A stretch of DNA of 64,000 nucleotides from Rhynochetos jubatus. Lineage: Eukaryota; Chordata; Aves; Eurypygiformes; Rhynochetidae. Each line of letters starts with the position of its first letter. The first letter of the stretch is position 1. Positions 35,877 through 49,500 of this stretch are shown piece by piece. Both the position numbers and the translations under genes were made by a program. The notes under the pieces are model-generated. The model did not search any database. It saw nothing but the letters and a program-made list of their open reading frames with translations, and was not told the origin of the DNA. The DNA lies in contig CM050648.1 in NCBI GenBank assembly GCA_027574665.1, forward strand, positions 67,840,363 through 67,904,362, read 5' to 3'.

Positions 35877-38440
35877 ATGATGTGATGGGCTGGAACAAGT
35901 CTTTGACTCAACAGTTCCTTGTCAGCTTCTGAATACAAGTTTCAGAATCTCTCGTATGATAAGTCTTGTTCGTGCAAGATCTATCCACGTCAGATATATT
36001 AATGTGTATTTTCAAGATTATCTTAAAATTATAAATCTGTAATATTTATAGAAGTCTAAATAGCATTTAAATAGCCTACTTTAGGGCAATGCAAAATGGT
36101 TTTCCCTTTCTAAATATCTTGTTTCATTTTAAGAAACCAACAACAATATTTTTGTTTTTTTTAGTTACTTGATCTTATTCTATATTGTTAAAAATTAGGG
36201 CATTTTCTCTTTTTAAGATAATATGTATGAAATACATCTGCCCTTAGTTGGGCAACTAAGAATCAGATGCCTGTGTCTGAACTAGTCACTCGTCTCTTTT
36301 CATAGACAACAGAGACAAATAAGTACCTTCTAAAGTGAGATTTCAAAGAAAATTCAGATGAACTGACTTCTGATACAAAATATAAAAAAAAAAAAAGGAA
36401 AATAGTTTTTAAGTTAAACATAAATATCCAGATATACTTTGTATTTTATTTATTATTTTCTTCTCTTGGATGTGTTTTCTGTCTGTATCTCAGCTGTCAC
36501 TAGTTTCAAACGTGACCTCTTACTTCAGAATGAAACTTACACTGATCTCCTCAGCTTTAACTTTTGGGAAGTTTTATTTCAAGATAATACTTCAGATAAG
36601 AATTGTATTTGCAGCAGTATCTCTGCCTTCCAATTCTTTGTCCAGTTAAATTGGAGTCTAAAAATCATAAAACCCACTTAACTGAAAGTACAAACAGATT
36701 GGGTTGCTTAGATGTGTCTGGGGTTGGTTGGATGAATTTCACATCTTACGCCATACATCTGATCCAAACCCTTTGCTCTGTGACTAACAAATAAAAAAGA
36801 GTGGCTACCACACACACATTAGTGCTTCTGAGCACGGCACTCTCTTAGGTCAGATTTAGAAGCAGCGCAAGGAGGAAACCAAACCAAGGAATTACGAGTA
36901 TATACTCCCCACTAATAATATAGCTGTCAGTTCTCAACACCTAATTAGTGGTCTGAGATCCAATAAATTTTTTCAACAATACTTACTCTAGTCCCTTCAA
37001 GGTAAAAGCTATCATTTTATGATCATGATACTGTCAAAAAGCTTAAGCTGTTCATGTACTTCATAAGATATTTTTTGTCTACTTGCCTCAAAATACTGAC
37101 AGCAACAGCTTTCCAGGACTAACAAAGCATAGTATTAGGCTTAGCTGTTTCATCAGAAAATAATAAAGATTGTTGTTTTGAAAAATAAACCACTCCAGGT
37201 TTATACAAGTTTTTAGAGCAGCTACTTCTTGCATAATGCTGTGCATAACCTACCTGAGACAGGCAGTTCTTGTAAAACCAAACAGCTTGCCTCAGAATGG
37301 AAAGGCCATTCATGTGTTTCCAAACTTTGTGAGTAGCAGAATATTTGTGAATGTAGGTTGGAGTTGGTGTTCATATCAATGTTTGAAAACCAATCACAAA
37401 AAATATATTTTGAGACCTGATAACATTTTTTATTTTCTACACTGAAACTGCAAATACATTTTTATTCTCATGTAAAATTAATATCCTTATAATTTAGAAT
37501 CCATTGTTAGAAGAGAGAATCTTTCTGATCACTGCCTGGTTTGGTGTCAACCAGTCATGTTTATTACAGTGGAGGATTTAAAAATAACTGCAACTATTTA
37601 CAGTATTTCTAACATAGATTAGATTATCTATAAATTCTCTAATTAACATTTTAATCTTGTGTTTATTTTTCTGCTTTGAAACCTAAGCTTGATTCTAAAT
37701 TTTCAGTGCAATAAATGAGTACCAAAGAATTTAAATGCAAACTACTTTAGCCACACATATAGCTCACGAGATTAAAAATTAAACAATATACACTGCTGAA
37801 ACTGTCAACACAGATGCATTGTCTTTGAATTCTACAGTAATTCCTCTTGATGTCATCAGTGTTACAAGAAGGTGAGTTTCTTACAAACAAAAGCTAAATC
37901 ATAACAAAACAGAATTACCTGTTTATAAGCTCATATATATTTGTCTCTAGGCAGAATGACATTGCAAAGCATTACAGATAATGTTAATGAAAATGACAGT
38001 TTTATATATAGTAATAGTAACTAAACCTTAGCAATATCGAGTCTATTTAACTCACAGAGTTTAGATGGCAACTTTTTTCTTTCTTTATAATTTTTCCCCC
38101 TCTTGATGATGATTTAACTGGTGCCTTTATGAGCATTTTCTTTACATTCTAGAGAATAGTCACAACCTAAACGTGCCATGCCAGTAGGAGCAAGCATAAA
38201 GAGCATGGTTCTCAAGATAAAAGTATTTTAGACATTGTCAGGGTCTCAGTGTAGAAATACTTTGAAAAGTTTCTGGCCTATCAAAGTTTTTTCCTCTTAA
38301 CTGCATGGATATCAGCCTCACTGATCTTTGAAGGGTTAAACATCATGCAAAAGAAAACCCTTTGCATAAATACCTTTTGTTCTTCTCTATCTCTTATTTC
38401 CACAGGGAATTGCTGTAGCTAGCAAACCTCTTTCCCTGAT

Positions 38441-38600
38441 TCAAAAGAGTGAGAAAGTGGGACAAGATTAGGAAATACAGGAATTAGTAGGAGAAAGGAG
38501 GAAAAGATTAAAAAAAAAGAAGAAAGGGACAGGAAAAGAAATACAATGGACCTAAGGTTCAGTACAGCAAGAGAAAGAAAAAAAGGGGAAAATGGGTGCA
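38441..38600 (+). repeat. Purine-rich stretch
   Basis: The plus strand is dominated by A and G (GAGAAAGG, GGAAAAG and AAGAAGAAAG words) with few pyrimidines for about 160 bases. No repeat unit is fixed. Confidence 0.6.
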
Positions 38601-40624
38601 ACTGATGTTTGCAGATGAATAAAAAGTAAAATCTTATGCTATGAAATACAGGCTCTTATTCTGGTATTGGAGATGATGTGCCTGTGACAAACATACCGAA
38701 CGTGAAAAATATTTGCAGAACTAAAAAGTATATCTCATCCTGAGAAAAATTGTAATGAAAATGTGGGATTCAATAGAATTCATTAATATTATAGTAAATT
38801 TACTTTTATAATTTTGATGTCTTCTTTGTTGGCACAAAAGAATAAAATAAAACTATTTTATCCACAAAGACATTGCTACTTGGCAGCAGATGACTTCAAT
38901 TCTATAGCAACACTCTCTGGTTTATGTTACAAAGTAGTTCTGAATTCTGAAGACATTGACATATCTGTAAGAAGTGGATTCTAAACCAGAGTGGTTGTGT
39001 TGAATTAAATATGAAAAGGAATAATGCAATCAGTACAGAATTCCTTGTCTTATTTATTTTTATATGGAGTTCAATACAAATCTCAACTAATATGTTTCCC
39101 TTATCAGCGTTACCAAGTTTTCCTTTTTTGCTGTGTTACAGAATATTCTAGTGACACTGTATGACTGTGAATCATACCAGCAAAACCAGAATTACTACAG
39201 AAGGAATCAGGACAACTGCACTGAAAGGCTACACGCTTGGTTCACGCTTGTCATCTTTAGAGAGTCTTCTTTGTAACAGTAGTATTCCAATAGGCTAGCT
39301 ACTCCTGCTGGCTTCAGGTTGGCCAGAATGCAGAATCATAATAAAGTAATTTCAGCCTCTTGGGGTAAGGGAGTAAACAAAATGATTGAAAGCAAATATT
39401 CCCTCACCCACCGTGTTTTCTCTTGTGCTCTTTTCTTATTTCCAGTCCAGCAGCTGTTGCTGGATTCCCAGCCTCTTACAGTACCTCATAGTAGAACAGG
39501 AAAAGTCTGATAATCTTTCATTATCCCTCATGTCTCACATTGGCCATGGGACCCTGTTGCAAGCTGGGACCCTGCTCCTTTCAGAGTCCCACGTAATTGT
39601 TGTCTAAAGAAATTTAACAGTATCTTGCAGTGGGGTGAGGGATAAGATCTTCCTTTATTATTCTCTAGCCGATCATTTCAAGTTACAAGATCGCCAGAGA
39701 ACTATCAAAAATTTGGAAGGCAGTTCTGAAACTCATTGTAGACTTGATAGACTGTCCCTCTAAAGGAAAATACCATTTCCCCTTCGTCCAGAGGTATTCT
39801 TCTCTGTAGAAGGAAGCTACCAGGACAATTTTTCTCATGGATTCCCATGAGTCTCACTGGGATAGACTGAGAAACTGAGTTTTGTGGTCACTAGGGACCA
39901 TATGCATACTGTTAGACCAAAAGCAATAAATGCAGAAAAGGCAGGGTGTCTTGTAAAGTTATGTCACGCAAAGGAAGTAAAAATGTAAAAGAATACAAAC
40001 ATTTTGTGGTTAACTTCTTGCCCACAATAGTCATGGGAGGTTAATCCAAATATCATTAATGTTGAAGTCAGACTAAACTGTCACAGATGATGATTGTGTT
40101 TCATTCTTTCTTCTGAAATCAGTGGAAAACACAAAATTAGCATAATCTTCCTCTTTCAGAGGCAGTCAAGGCAGGAGACCAAACTGTTAATGCTGGTTTC
40201 AAACCAAAATGAGATGCAAAGGTATAAATTTCCATAGTAGTTCAAAATGTATGTGAACACAATCGGTAGTTCACAAACTAACAGCTTGATAAACCATGAC
40301 ATAGTAATGGCAATGAGATTATCATGGCCATTAGAAGCAAATCTGTCTTCTGCTTCTGGAGAGACAGAGCTACTAGTTAAGACTGAGGAAAGTGAGAACA
40401 TGTCTAAATATTTCTGTAGTCAGTCACACAAATAAGAGTGGAATTAGACTAAACAGTTATATATAGAAGGGTCTTAGTAAAAAAATAATCATAGAAATGG
40501 TGGTGGATGTTACAACACTTTCAAAAAAAGCGTATTTATTCTTTCTTTGGCCTGATAAACTAATTTATGCAGAGAAAAAGAAATGGAAAGTAGTCATTGT
40601 CCTTCTTCATATCTCTCCTCATTT

Positions 40625-40682
40625 GTGCTGCCTATGTACACATGTGCATGTACACTTGTGCTACCTATGTACTTCTGTGCTG
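40625..40682 (+). repeat. Imperfect tandem duplication around TGTGCTRCCTATGTAC
   Basis: TTGTGCTGCCTATGTACACATGTG and TTGTGCTACCTATGTACTTCTGTG follow each other about 33 bases apart, separated by CATGTACAC. The alternating purine-pyrimidine core ACACATGTGCATGTACAC lies between. Confidence 0.6.
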
Positions 40683-41223
40683 AGAAAGCTGAAGTGCTCT
40701 CATTATTGCTTTTCATGCTCATGCTGCTAGTTACAGCTAGTGCTACTTTGCATTCCATCTGTTTGTCTTTTAATACTGCCCTTTATTTCTATTTACACTG
40801 TAAGGTCTTTGGGAGGGAAACCATGCTTTTGTTAGTATATATTTATGTGGAAATTCTGTAGTTTAGGTAAAACCTACTCACCTTAGGTACATCCTTGCTG
40901 TAACTGTATTTCTATGTTATATCAGCATGTAACATCTCTTAAACTGGATCCCTCACCCATAAACAGTGATTCAAAAGCCTTCAACTATGCAATTAATAAG
41001 CATAGAAAAAATGGGAGAGAAGGAGAGAGAAAAATGCATCTTGCATACATTAGATGACAAATTTCTAAGATATACAATATGATATTTTTCCATATCCAAA
41101 GAATGCTCAGTTTATGACAGTTATGAAACCTGAAAATATCTTGTGATCTTACTTTTTTTATAAGGGTCAACCTGGGATCTTCTGGAGGAAAATGATTGAG
41201 CTTTTTCACCAAACAAAAGAAGC

Positions 41224-41246
41224 AAAAAAAAAAAAAAAAAAAAAAA
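41224..41246 (+). repeat. Poly-A run (23 A)
   Basis: Uninterrupted homopolymer with no retroelement upstream of it, so it is a simple repeat and not a retrotransposon tail. Confidence 0.85.
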
Positions 41247-41861
41247 GACTTGGTGATACAGTCTTTTTAATGAAACACCAGCTTTTGTACAAAATGGACA
41301 TGGGAAAAATTTTTGTTACACTGAAAAACTATCATTTAGGCTGATCTAAAGATCAGAACTGTAGAAAATCTCTGGTGTTCCAGAACCTATTAAACTTCTA
41401 GGGGCAATGCATAAAGCCATTGAAAAAAGTAACTAGCGCAGCTCAACATTTAGGAATTTCCTGAGATCTAAATGCATTGTAATTTTCAGTGATGAAAAAG
41501 CCGAGTTAAAGTTAAGTAAGAGAGCTTTTCCAGAGCAAAAGCTAAGTAAAGAGCAACAAATCTTATCTGAAGCACTGTGGGCTGCACAGTGCCACTGAAC
41601 TGAATGCTGCAAAGAAAGCACTCCAGCACTTGAGTCTTGGGTTAGCAGAGCTCCAAAGTCAGCTCAGTTACTAACTGAGGTTTAAGAGGTGTTAGGTCAG
41701 TTAAAATTGTGACCTTTAGGCATATGAAAGGGGTAACAAAACCTGACCTTGCATCACTGGGATGTCTGTTCACAGTTACTGATAACCAACCAAACCTCTT
41801 TATTGATGCAGATACCTGCCCTTCAGGTCTTAATATAACTTCTCCCACTCAGTCAGGAAAA

Positions 41862-41915
41862 AATCTGATGCTTCTTAATTAGTTATTATTAATCTGATGC
41901 TTATTAATTAGTTCC
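41862..41915 (+). repeat. 29-bp tandem duplication
   Basis: AATCTGATGCTTCTTAATTAG at 41862 recurs as AATCTGATGCTTATTAATTAG at 41891, a period of 29 bases with one change in the shared 21 bases. Confidence 0.85.
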
Positions 41916-42377
41916 TGAAACAAGACTCCTGTAACACCACAGATGGATGAACTCCATGGGGTCAAGGATCAGTTTATAAACCTGCTAAGACAGACTTCAG
42001 CCAGTGGACCCAACACAAAGTCAGTATTGGGATAGTCCCCTGATAGAAGATAGAGCAGAAAGTATTAGTGTATCCTTGCTCTGTTCTTTGACTCTTCTCC
42101 AAGCATCCACTGTTCACCACTGCTGAAGAAAACCTATTGTGCCTTATGGATTTAGGGACTCAAAAGGACATTGACAGTCTTATCTCCTTGATAACTTTGT
42201 TATCTTGCTCTACAGTAGGATAGCATAAATGTTTCTTGTTTAAAGATCTAACTTATCTTAAAGCATATATTATGGAAAAAGAATAAACATTCAAACAGCT
42301 AGGCCTGCTTCTGTACAACATTCACATATTCTATGGGTCCTGAAGTCAAACCTTGAGATCAGATGATTCAGTAATTG

Positions 42378-42785
42378 AGCTGGAAGGATTTGAAGGCAGT
42401 AGAAGACAAAGAAGTGGGAGAAAGGTAAAGTAAAGAGAAGGAGAGGAACAGGTAGAGAGAATTTCTGAGGCAGAAAGGAGGGGTGGTGGAGAAAGAAGAG
42501 AAGCTAGACTGGGAAAGCAGCCTGATTAAGAAGAAAAAGGGCCTAGAAGAGCCTAACAGTATGTGAAACATCTGTTTAAGTGTGTAATAGAAAGAAATAA
42601 AGCAATAGCTACAAAGTAAGAAAAATGCACCTGTAGACAGGTGGAGAGCAGGGTCAGAATAAAAGATGCATGAAATGAAGTGAAAGAGTGAAGAAACTGG
42701 AGAGCAAGTTAGGTAGGTGGCTGAAGGAGTAAAACTAAGTGGAGTAGAGGAGGGAAAGGAAGGAGAAATGGGAAGGAAGATTTTC
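42378..42785 (+). repeat. Purine-rich region
   Basis: Two long A/G-dominated blocks (about 42378-42560 and 42660-42785) with GGAGAAAG, GAAGGAGAGG and GGAAGGAAG words. Strand asymmetry is strong but no unit repeats regularly. The complementary pyrimidine strand produces serine/leucine/phenylalanine-rich chance frames. Confidence 0.6.
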
Positions 42786-45700
42786 CAGGGGGAGCTTGGG
42801 TAAGAAGTCCTGCTTGCAGTGGGTTTAGATGATAATTTGTGTGAATGATTGTTTTGAGCAGCAGAATATCAGTGTGCAACAGAATCCAAAGGAAATTTCC
42901 TGTGTTTGTGTGGTTACCTGCTTTGTAAGGGAATGCTGTGGAGATGAAAGGCAGTGCTTTGGAAATTAGCAATGAAACAATTTTTAAAGGGAGATGGTAA
43001 AATATGGTTTAGGTTCAGAAATTTGCCTGGGAATGGTCTTGTCTAACCATCCTTCCTCTATACAAATTTTGTTTTTTTCTTATGTATAACAAAATTCCTT
43101 CTTCCAGTGCCTTTCAGGTTTTTTTCTCTCGTGAGTGCATTTAGGATGACTGATTAAGATAAGTAGTATATGATCCAAGACAGCCATATCATCTACTGCT
43201 GGACCTGAAAAATAATTGTGCTTTCCTTCTTCATCTTGTGATAATTCCAGTGTGCATACACCCATCCCTAGGACTTTGGAGATATGATAATGTACATCAC
43301 CCTCGGATATCTAGATGAGTTATGAACTTTCATGCTGTTGGACTATAGGAGACCATCTAACTGTGTGTAATTGTTAACACTTGAAATAAATTGGCAATTC
43401 CACACTAGAGATTGATTCTTTTGCTTTTCCAGTGTTTTCAACCTCTATTTTCTAAATCACAGCTGTCTGAATCTCAGGGAAGGATTCAAACAGCCTGATT
43501 TAACAGGGTGGTTTTCAACCACTGAGTAATACCCCAAGACACTTAAGTCAAGATTAAGTCCCAAGACTATTCTAGAACAGAATCAAAATTGTTTTTATGT
43601 TCTTTTTATGATCTGGAGGCATTTTCTTTGGCTGCTTAGATGTACTGCAGTCTGAATAAGTAGGCAGATATTCAGGCACCTAGCTTTCTTGTGATTTAAA
43701 AATGAATGGAGAGGGAATGGATGATCTTCAATTCTTTCTAAAAATTCCCAATAAACCAGGAAAGTTAGTCATAACCAAATCATGCTTTAGTCAGGCAGAT
43801 TATATTGGGATCATTTATAAAGGTCAGGGTAGTGAATAAACTCATACATAAATTTCTGGTCCTTGCTAACTGGATTGAGTTCTGTTCCTGTCTATTGACT
43901 GCATAACATGAATGAATAAATAATCTGATCAATAATGACTAGAGCTCTCCGTCTGCTTCCTCCTGCTAGAGTTTCTTCCCACTTGGTTTCCTTCTGGCTC
44001 TTTATGGCTCCAAGGATCTTGCATTTCTGGTGTTCAGTGACCCATTCACAACTAGAAACAGGGATATGCTCTCCTAGAACTTGTGGCAGGGGTGGGTCAG
44101 CATTCATGGGATCATGTTGGGAAATGGGAACTGTGACATGGAGTGTTTGCATACCCAGGATATAACAACCCTGGTATTTCTGATGGTGCATAGTTTAGCA
44201 TTCAGTGAAGATTATTAAGAGCCACTCTGTAGAGTGAAACACTGCTGAGGACTCCATGATAGTCTAGTCCCATGGACTTAATGTCATTTTTCCTCTTAAG
44301 TGGAAGCAGCACTTGAGTAAAAATGTTACTGCTCCCTCAGTGCTTGATTCAAAAACTCACTAGGTGATTTTCCTAGATTCTATAGATACAAATTTTTGGA
44401 CTCTATCTATCTGTGGAACCTGTGATCTGTCAACAAGTCTCTTTGCATGAAATGTTCCCCAAATGTAGCATTTTACTGTCTGATAATTTTTCCCTATACT
44501 ACTATTCTTTACAAAAAACATATTTATATGTACAATAGGGTTTATATTTTCCCCTAATTTGTGTTATGTTGCAGAAATATTTTGCTGGCTAAAGAAATAA
44601 AAATATATTCCACAGTTTTCTGAACCTATTTTGTCCACAAGTCTAATTTGTCTTCTGAGTGGTTAATACAGAATTTTGGTACACATGATGGTTTTTTTGC
44701 CTTATCTACTTGCTTTTCATGAGCTACAATGTAGGATCATAAAACTGTTGTCCTTAAAAAAAAGAATTTTCTTGTTTTGTTCACCAAGATTAAGTGTTTT
44801 TAACTGTTTATGGTGTCAAACATTACATTGATAATTATTGATCATTTTTTTACATGCATAAAGGTACCCTTCATTCATAAAATAGTAAAAGAAATCCTTA
44901 TTCCTAAAGTTTATGCAAAGCTTAGAATAGATATAATACCTTCCCTACACTCTTGCAATTTTTTTTCAGCATTCACACTTGTCCTCAGGCCTACTGAAAA
45001 ATTTTACCTTTTCCCAAATACTCATCAGATCACATAAATATATCAGGAAAGTGATTATGAAACCAGAATAATGTAGCAGACCATAAATGTTGTATCATCT
45101 TTAATGTTTTCAACCTTCCTTTCATAATAACAGCAGTCCCTTTATCACTGACCCTCCAGATTACTGAGAGTTACAAATGTTTAGGCCAAAGAGTCTCAAG
45201 GGTTATAGAAATATAAACATAGATTTACTATACCATCCGTAGGGAGAATACTCTGTCTATAAGGCTGGCAAAGTAATAGCAAAAGAGATGCTCTGCTCTG
45301 AGAATTTCAGTTTGTCAGTGAACATTTTCAAATGTTTCCTTGAGCTACAAAGCCAAAAATGTATTCCTACGAAAATTGGAAGTGATGATAAAAACTACAT
45401 CTTATCATATAATTTCAAAGTGCTGGTCAGGTTCTTTGCTTACTTCTTCATACACTTCATTGAAGATTCTCTCTCTATAAAAATAATGTATTGGAACATC
45501 CAAGGCATCTTGAATGTAATTGCTTATCTTACTTTAATTAATGTAACCTAAAATGTTTAACTAATCTGGAGATTTATTTGAAATAGTGTAACTGAAAATT
45601 AGGTTTTGAAAACAAAAGGGGAAAACAGGAATAGAAAGAATTAAGAAAACTAAAATTAATCTTGTTCTGTAGATGAATTGATTTTTATTCCATTATTTAC

Positions 45701-46609
45701 TTTTCCTTGATCCTTAGCAGTGACCTTGATTTTATTTGTGCAGGAGAAAGTTTACCAGCTATATGGTTTGCTTTTAATGAGAACAGTAAAAAAAAAAAAA
45801 ATCCACAAAGAAATTAGAAACATATTTATTACTTTCCACTTTAAGATCCCAAAGCACTTAATAAACATTTATTAATTAAGCTTCATCCCCAATCCTGTGA
45901 AGATAAACACATTATAGATTTCTATTTATAGATGAGAAAACTAAGCCACAGCATGCTGAAGTCAGTTGGCTACCACCATGCACAAGTGTCAGCCTGAGCC
46001 AGCAGGAGAAACCTGGAGCCTGATCCTTTGCTGTTTTGGGCTCTGTGTGCAATTGTTGACACCCTTGCTAGGTGTGCATAAGGAACTGCTAGTTTGGAAA
46101 GTCAGCCTCTTGGACATGTTTCATTTCTTTCAGATTTGTATAAGAGATGACACCAAAATGCATGATGTTATATGTTGATGAGACTCCAGTCACTAGCGCA
46201 TTACTTACTTACCAAAACCCAGTTCCTCCCTGTTCTGACCCCTTCACAGGAGATACTATAGGGCTGTGTTCACTCTTTACAATAATTTAGCCTTATAAAA
46301 GTGGGATCTGCTTTTAAAGAAGTACAACAACCGTATAGCTGTTTTCATTTCTGCATTGATTTTTTCACATTTAAATTTCTCCTTCATCTGAAATTTTTCA
46401 GTGAATAGGGAAAGAAGGGGGAAAAACTCCCACCTTTATTTTAGATTTTAAAAAATGTTCAAGCAAGATGAAAGCATTTTCTAGGTTTTTGTTTGTTTTG
46501 TTTATAAATCAAGAGATATGTAAATGGTCATTAGAATACAATAAGGCAGTTTAACTCAATTTAGCCATGAAGTCAGTGTTTTTCCAAGCTATCAAGTTAG
46601 TGCCTTATT

Positions 46610-47350
46610 AAAATCCCAGTGGCACTGGAGTATCCGAGGTGGGGAAAAAAAGGTTAAACTGCATATCAACTACTGAAGGGAGCTGAAAGGATGTGGAGCC
46701 CAATTAAACCTTCAGCACTGCTCTCTCTCATAAACACTTGCTACTTTATTCCCTCTGGAACATATTTCGAGGCTGCTAAAGTGGGAACCCAGCAAGAACC
46801 TTTTCATGAGATCTCTGTTATTGAGCCTCAGGTCCAGCCCAGTCCTTCTGGGTGAAAGGCTTCATACTCCCTCTCTATTAATCATCATCTGGCCTTCTAA
46901 CACCTGGGACTGACTCCAACTCCCACTGTTGCTATATTGACAATATTCCCTGTTGATTTCCTCATTTTCTCAGCCAAGGCTAGAATGACCTCTTTAAAAT
47001 TCTTTATAAACGTCAGTAATTGCCGCATCAAACTTCAATTCATTACTTTCCCAGGCCTCATGTATTTTGATGATATGAAAGTTGACCGCATTTACATGCA
47101 AATTGAAGTTTTATATTAATAAGGGCCAGTAAAAAGAGATTGCATGGTAATACTCCATTATGACTTTTAAATACATTTGCCCATGTCTCGACTTGGCATT
47201 AGCATGGTCAGACCATGAGGAAATCATGTTGGTCTGATTGCAATTTTGTTTTCCAATTGAAAGTACAATTTCATCAGGTTTCCCTGTCATTTCTAATAAT
47301 GACTTAAGTTTGCTTGCTAAATTGAAGAATTTCTCCAGGCCTCTAGATGG
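46610..47350. promoter_or_regulatory. Candidate conserved noncoding element
   Basis: This repeat-free block has a less AT-biased first half, retains about six CpGs in 600 bp, and contains a perfect POU octamer ATGCAAAT (47096-47103) inside CGCATTTACATGCAAATTGA. SOX-like ACAAT words (near 46940) and a run of well-spaced TAAT/ATTA cores (46879, 47115, 47199) are also present. The texture, with no simple repeats and no transposon debris over 700 bp, is what vertebrate long-range enhancers look like. No coding frame or splice pair is evident. The target gene is unknown, and the call rests on inference. Confidence 0.35.
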
Positions 47351-49428
47351 GCTGGGAAACAGGTGAGGAGACAGCTGCTTCTATATGAAGTGCTGCATTA
47401 TGAACTACCACTATATTCAACCCCATAAGGCTTGTTTGATGATAGAAACAAAATTACTGAAGGTCTAGTGCAGCTGAGGTTGATTATCTTAAGCATATTA
47501 ACTTTTAACATAAAACTTTGGAAACACAACAGTTCATCTGTGAACAGAGTCTTTAATAACCTGATCAAAGGGTCCTTAACCTTTTAGATTGCTGTTTCAT
47601 TGTTTGACCTCAGATTTTATATGCTGCTATATGCTAGCAGGAAAAGAAATACAGCAACATTCTGCAGAAAGAGAATTGTGAATATTAATGCCAAAACTCA
47701 AGAAATCACTTTTCTAGACATATTCAGACAGGAATCCTAGAGAGTATGTAGTCACAATATCAAATCCATAATCCCATGCTGATGTCATTAAAATGACATT
47801 CATGTTATTGATTATAAAAACCCAATTACATTTCTCACTGGACAATAAAGAAATTAAAAAAACTTGTGTATCAATGACAGGTTACAGTAGAATTAAAAAA
47901 AAAAAGTCCCCCTATAGGTCTAATATCACAGATATTCCTATATGCTGTTAAATGTACTTTTTGGGGATGGTTCCATAGAGACCAACAATGTTGCCAAAGA
48001 TAAACAAATAAAAAGATGGTTTTATAACATGTAGCATACCGTGTACATGTCCTGGTTGATGCAAGCCGTGCTTAAGTAAAAGTATATGTGATATTGTGTT
48101 AGAAACTCAAGGAAAGATGCAACAAGTTTATTCATGTAGAGGCTTTTTGTACTCTGAGACCACTCAGGGTCAGTGGGATTATCAGGGAAGCACACATATA
48201 GGAGCTTGTTTGTGCAGACTCCTGCTTTCCAATACAATATTCTAAGACAGTAATAGGTGACATTCTTTGAACGTGCACATTTGTCATTGCAATAATTTTG
48301 GAAATAGCTGATGTGGTAGAACTGGACTGTATACTTAAAAATTAAGTTATGATCCAGTAGGACCATCTGCTTAGGCAAATCTCTCCTGGTTTTGCAAAGT
48401 CCCATAGACCTCTGCCAACTCAGGGAATGATTCAGGTTCCTCTTACATGAATCCTTATGTGGACATTGCAGTTGGAATTGATAGTTCAATACCATTTATA
48501 TCTCCTCAGAAGTCTGCCTTGTGTAGGCCAAGTAGTTGGATGATAAAGCTCAATTTTATTAAAATACTTACTCGTTCAGTTTTCTAACAGAATTATTTAG
48601 CTCTTTTACATCAAATAAGTTTTCAACAGCAACTTGAATAGAGAGAGGTCAATGAGCATATGATAATACCATAATATGTCTTATCAGTATTCATAATAAA
48701 TATTTACACTCGAAATTGTTAACTTATCATACCACAGTCTCATTTGCCCCTATTTGCTATCAACATGTAGTTACTATGAATGTATTTGACAGCTCTACCT
48801 TCTAAACAAGTGCAACAAGTAGTAAATTCCTTGTCCTGATAAAGGGTATAGTCAAAAGGATTATCATATGGCTAAAGCAATGATCAGCTCTTTTAGTCCA
48901 GCGCACAAGAGACTGGTGCCTGTTTCACAAACTCCACAACCCTTGTTAGCAGCCTGAGCATAATAGTCGAGAACAGAATGAATCTGAACTCCTCTTCAAC
49001 TTTAAAAAGAATTTTTGTGCTGTCCAAGTCAGCCTGAAAACTCAGTGTGAGAAATCTTAGCATTCAGTGATGCTAACTCGCTCCTTCCTATTCAAATACT
49101 GTGTGCACGTGCTTGGTCTGCGTTTTGCTCTGCCTGGTAACAGTTGGGGAATGGGTTTCTTGTTTTTGGGAAATCAGTTCTTCAGGTCTTTGAGAGGTGT
49201 CTTTTTTTTTTTTTGTCTTGGCAGTCCCTGTTATGGTAACCTGAAATAATAGAATTGATGGTAAGTGTAAGTGTGCAGGGGTTTTTCTTTGGGAAAGTGT
49301 GGAGAATGTAATTATGTTTGATTTCTGCTGAAAGTGGTCTCGTTTAAATAAAAAATAATTTCTCTTGAAATACCTGAATAAGTCTGTGTGTATAAATGTA
49401 TATGTGTGTTTATAAAATAGTTAAAAAT
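47351..49428. other. Unique AT-rich DNA with one 157-codon open frame
   Basis: The minus-strand frame at 48022-48495 (157 codons, ATG to TAA) is the longest in the window. Its product is rich in tyrosine and cysteine, with no recognised domain. In DNA this AT-rich a frame of that length is expected about once by chance in a few such windows, so I do not call it a gene. A 14-base T run lies at 49202-49215. Nothing else is visible. Confidence 0.4.
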
Positions 49429-49500
49429 ATCATAGAATCAGAATTATTTAGGCTGGAAAAAACCTTTAAGTTCATTGAGTCCAATCATTAAATCTTCCAC
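49429..49500 (-). mobile_element. Short CR1 3'-tail fragment
   Basis: ATCATAGAATCAGAATTATTTAGGCTGGAAAAAACCTTTAAG and the following GAGTCCAATCATTA match the reverse complement of the tail of the CR1 copy at 35.8 kb (CTTAAAGGTCTCTTCCAACC). Only about 70 bp remain recognisable. The fragment lies on the minus strand. Confidence 0.8.

Larger units (their letters stand above)
35877..46600. other. Unique AT-rich DNA, no gene seen
   Basis: Nearly 11 kb without a recognisable gene or transposon. It contains two purine-rich stretches (listed separately), a 29-bp tandem duplication at 41862-41915, a 23-base poly-A at 41224-41246, a poly-A at 45788-45801 and a short imperfect duplication of TGTGCTACCTATGTAC words at about 40625-40682. 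Open frames are all short. Confidence 0.5.

Noticed and set aside
39420-39510. TTTTCTTATTTCCAG with following open frame as an exon
   Set aside because: Codon use after the AG is not coding-like and no donor or family match supports it.
41224-41246. Poly-A run as tail of a retrotransposed gene or SINE
   Set aside because: No recognisable transcript or element precedes it and no flanking direct repeats are visible.
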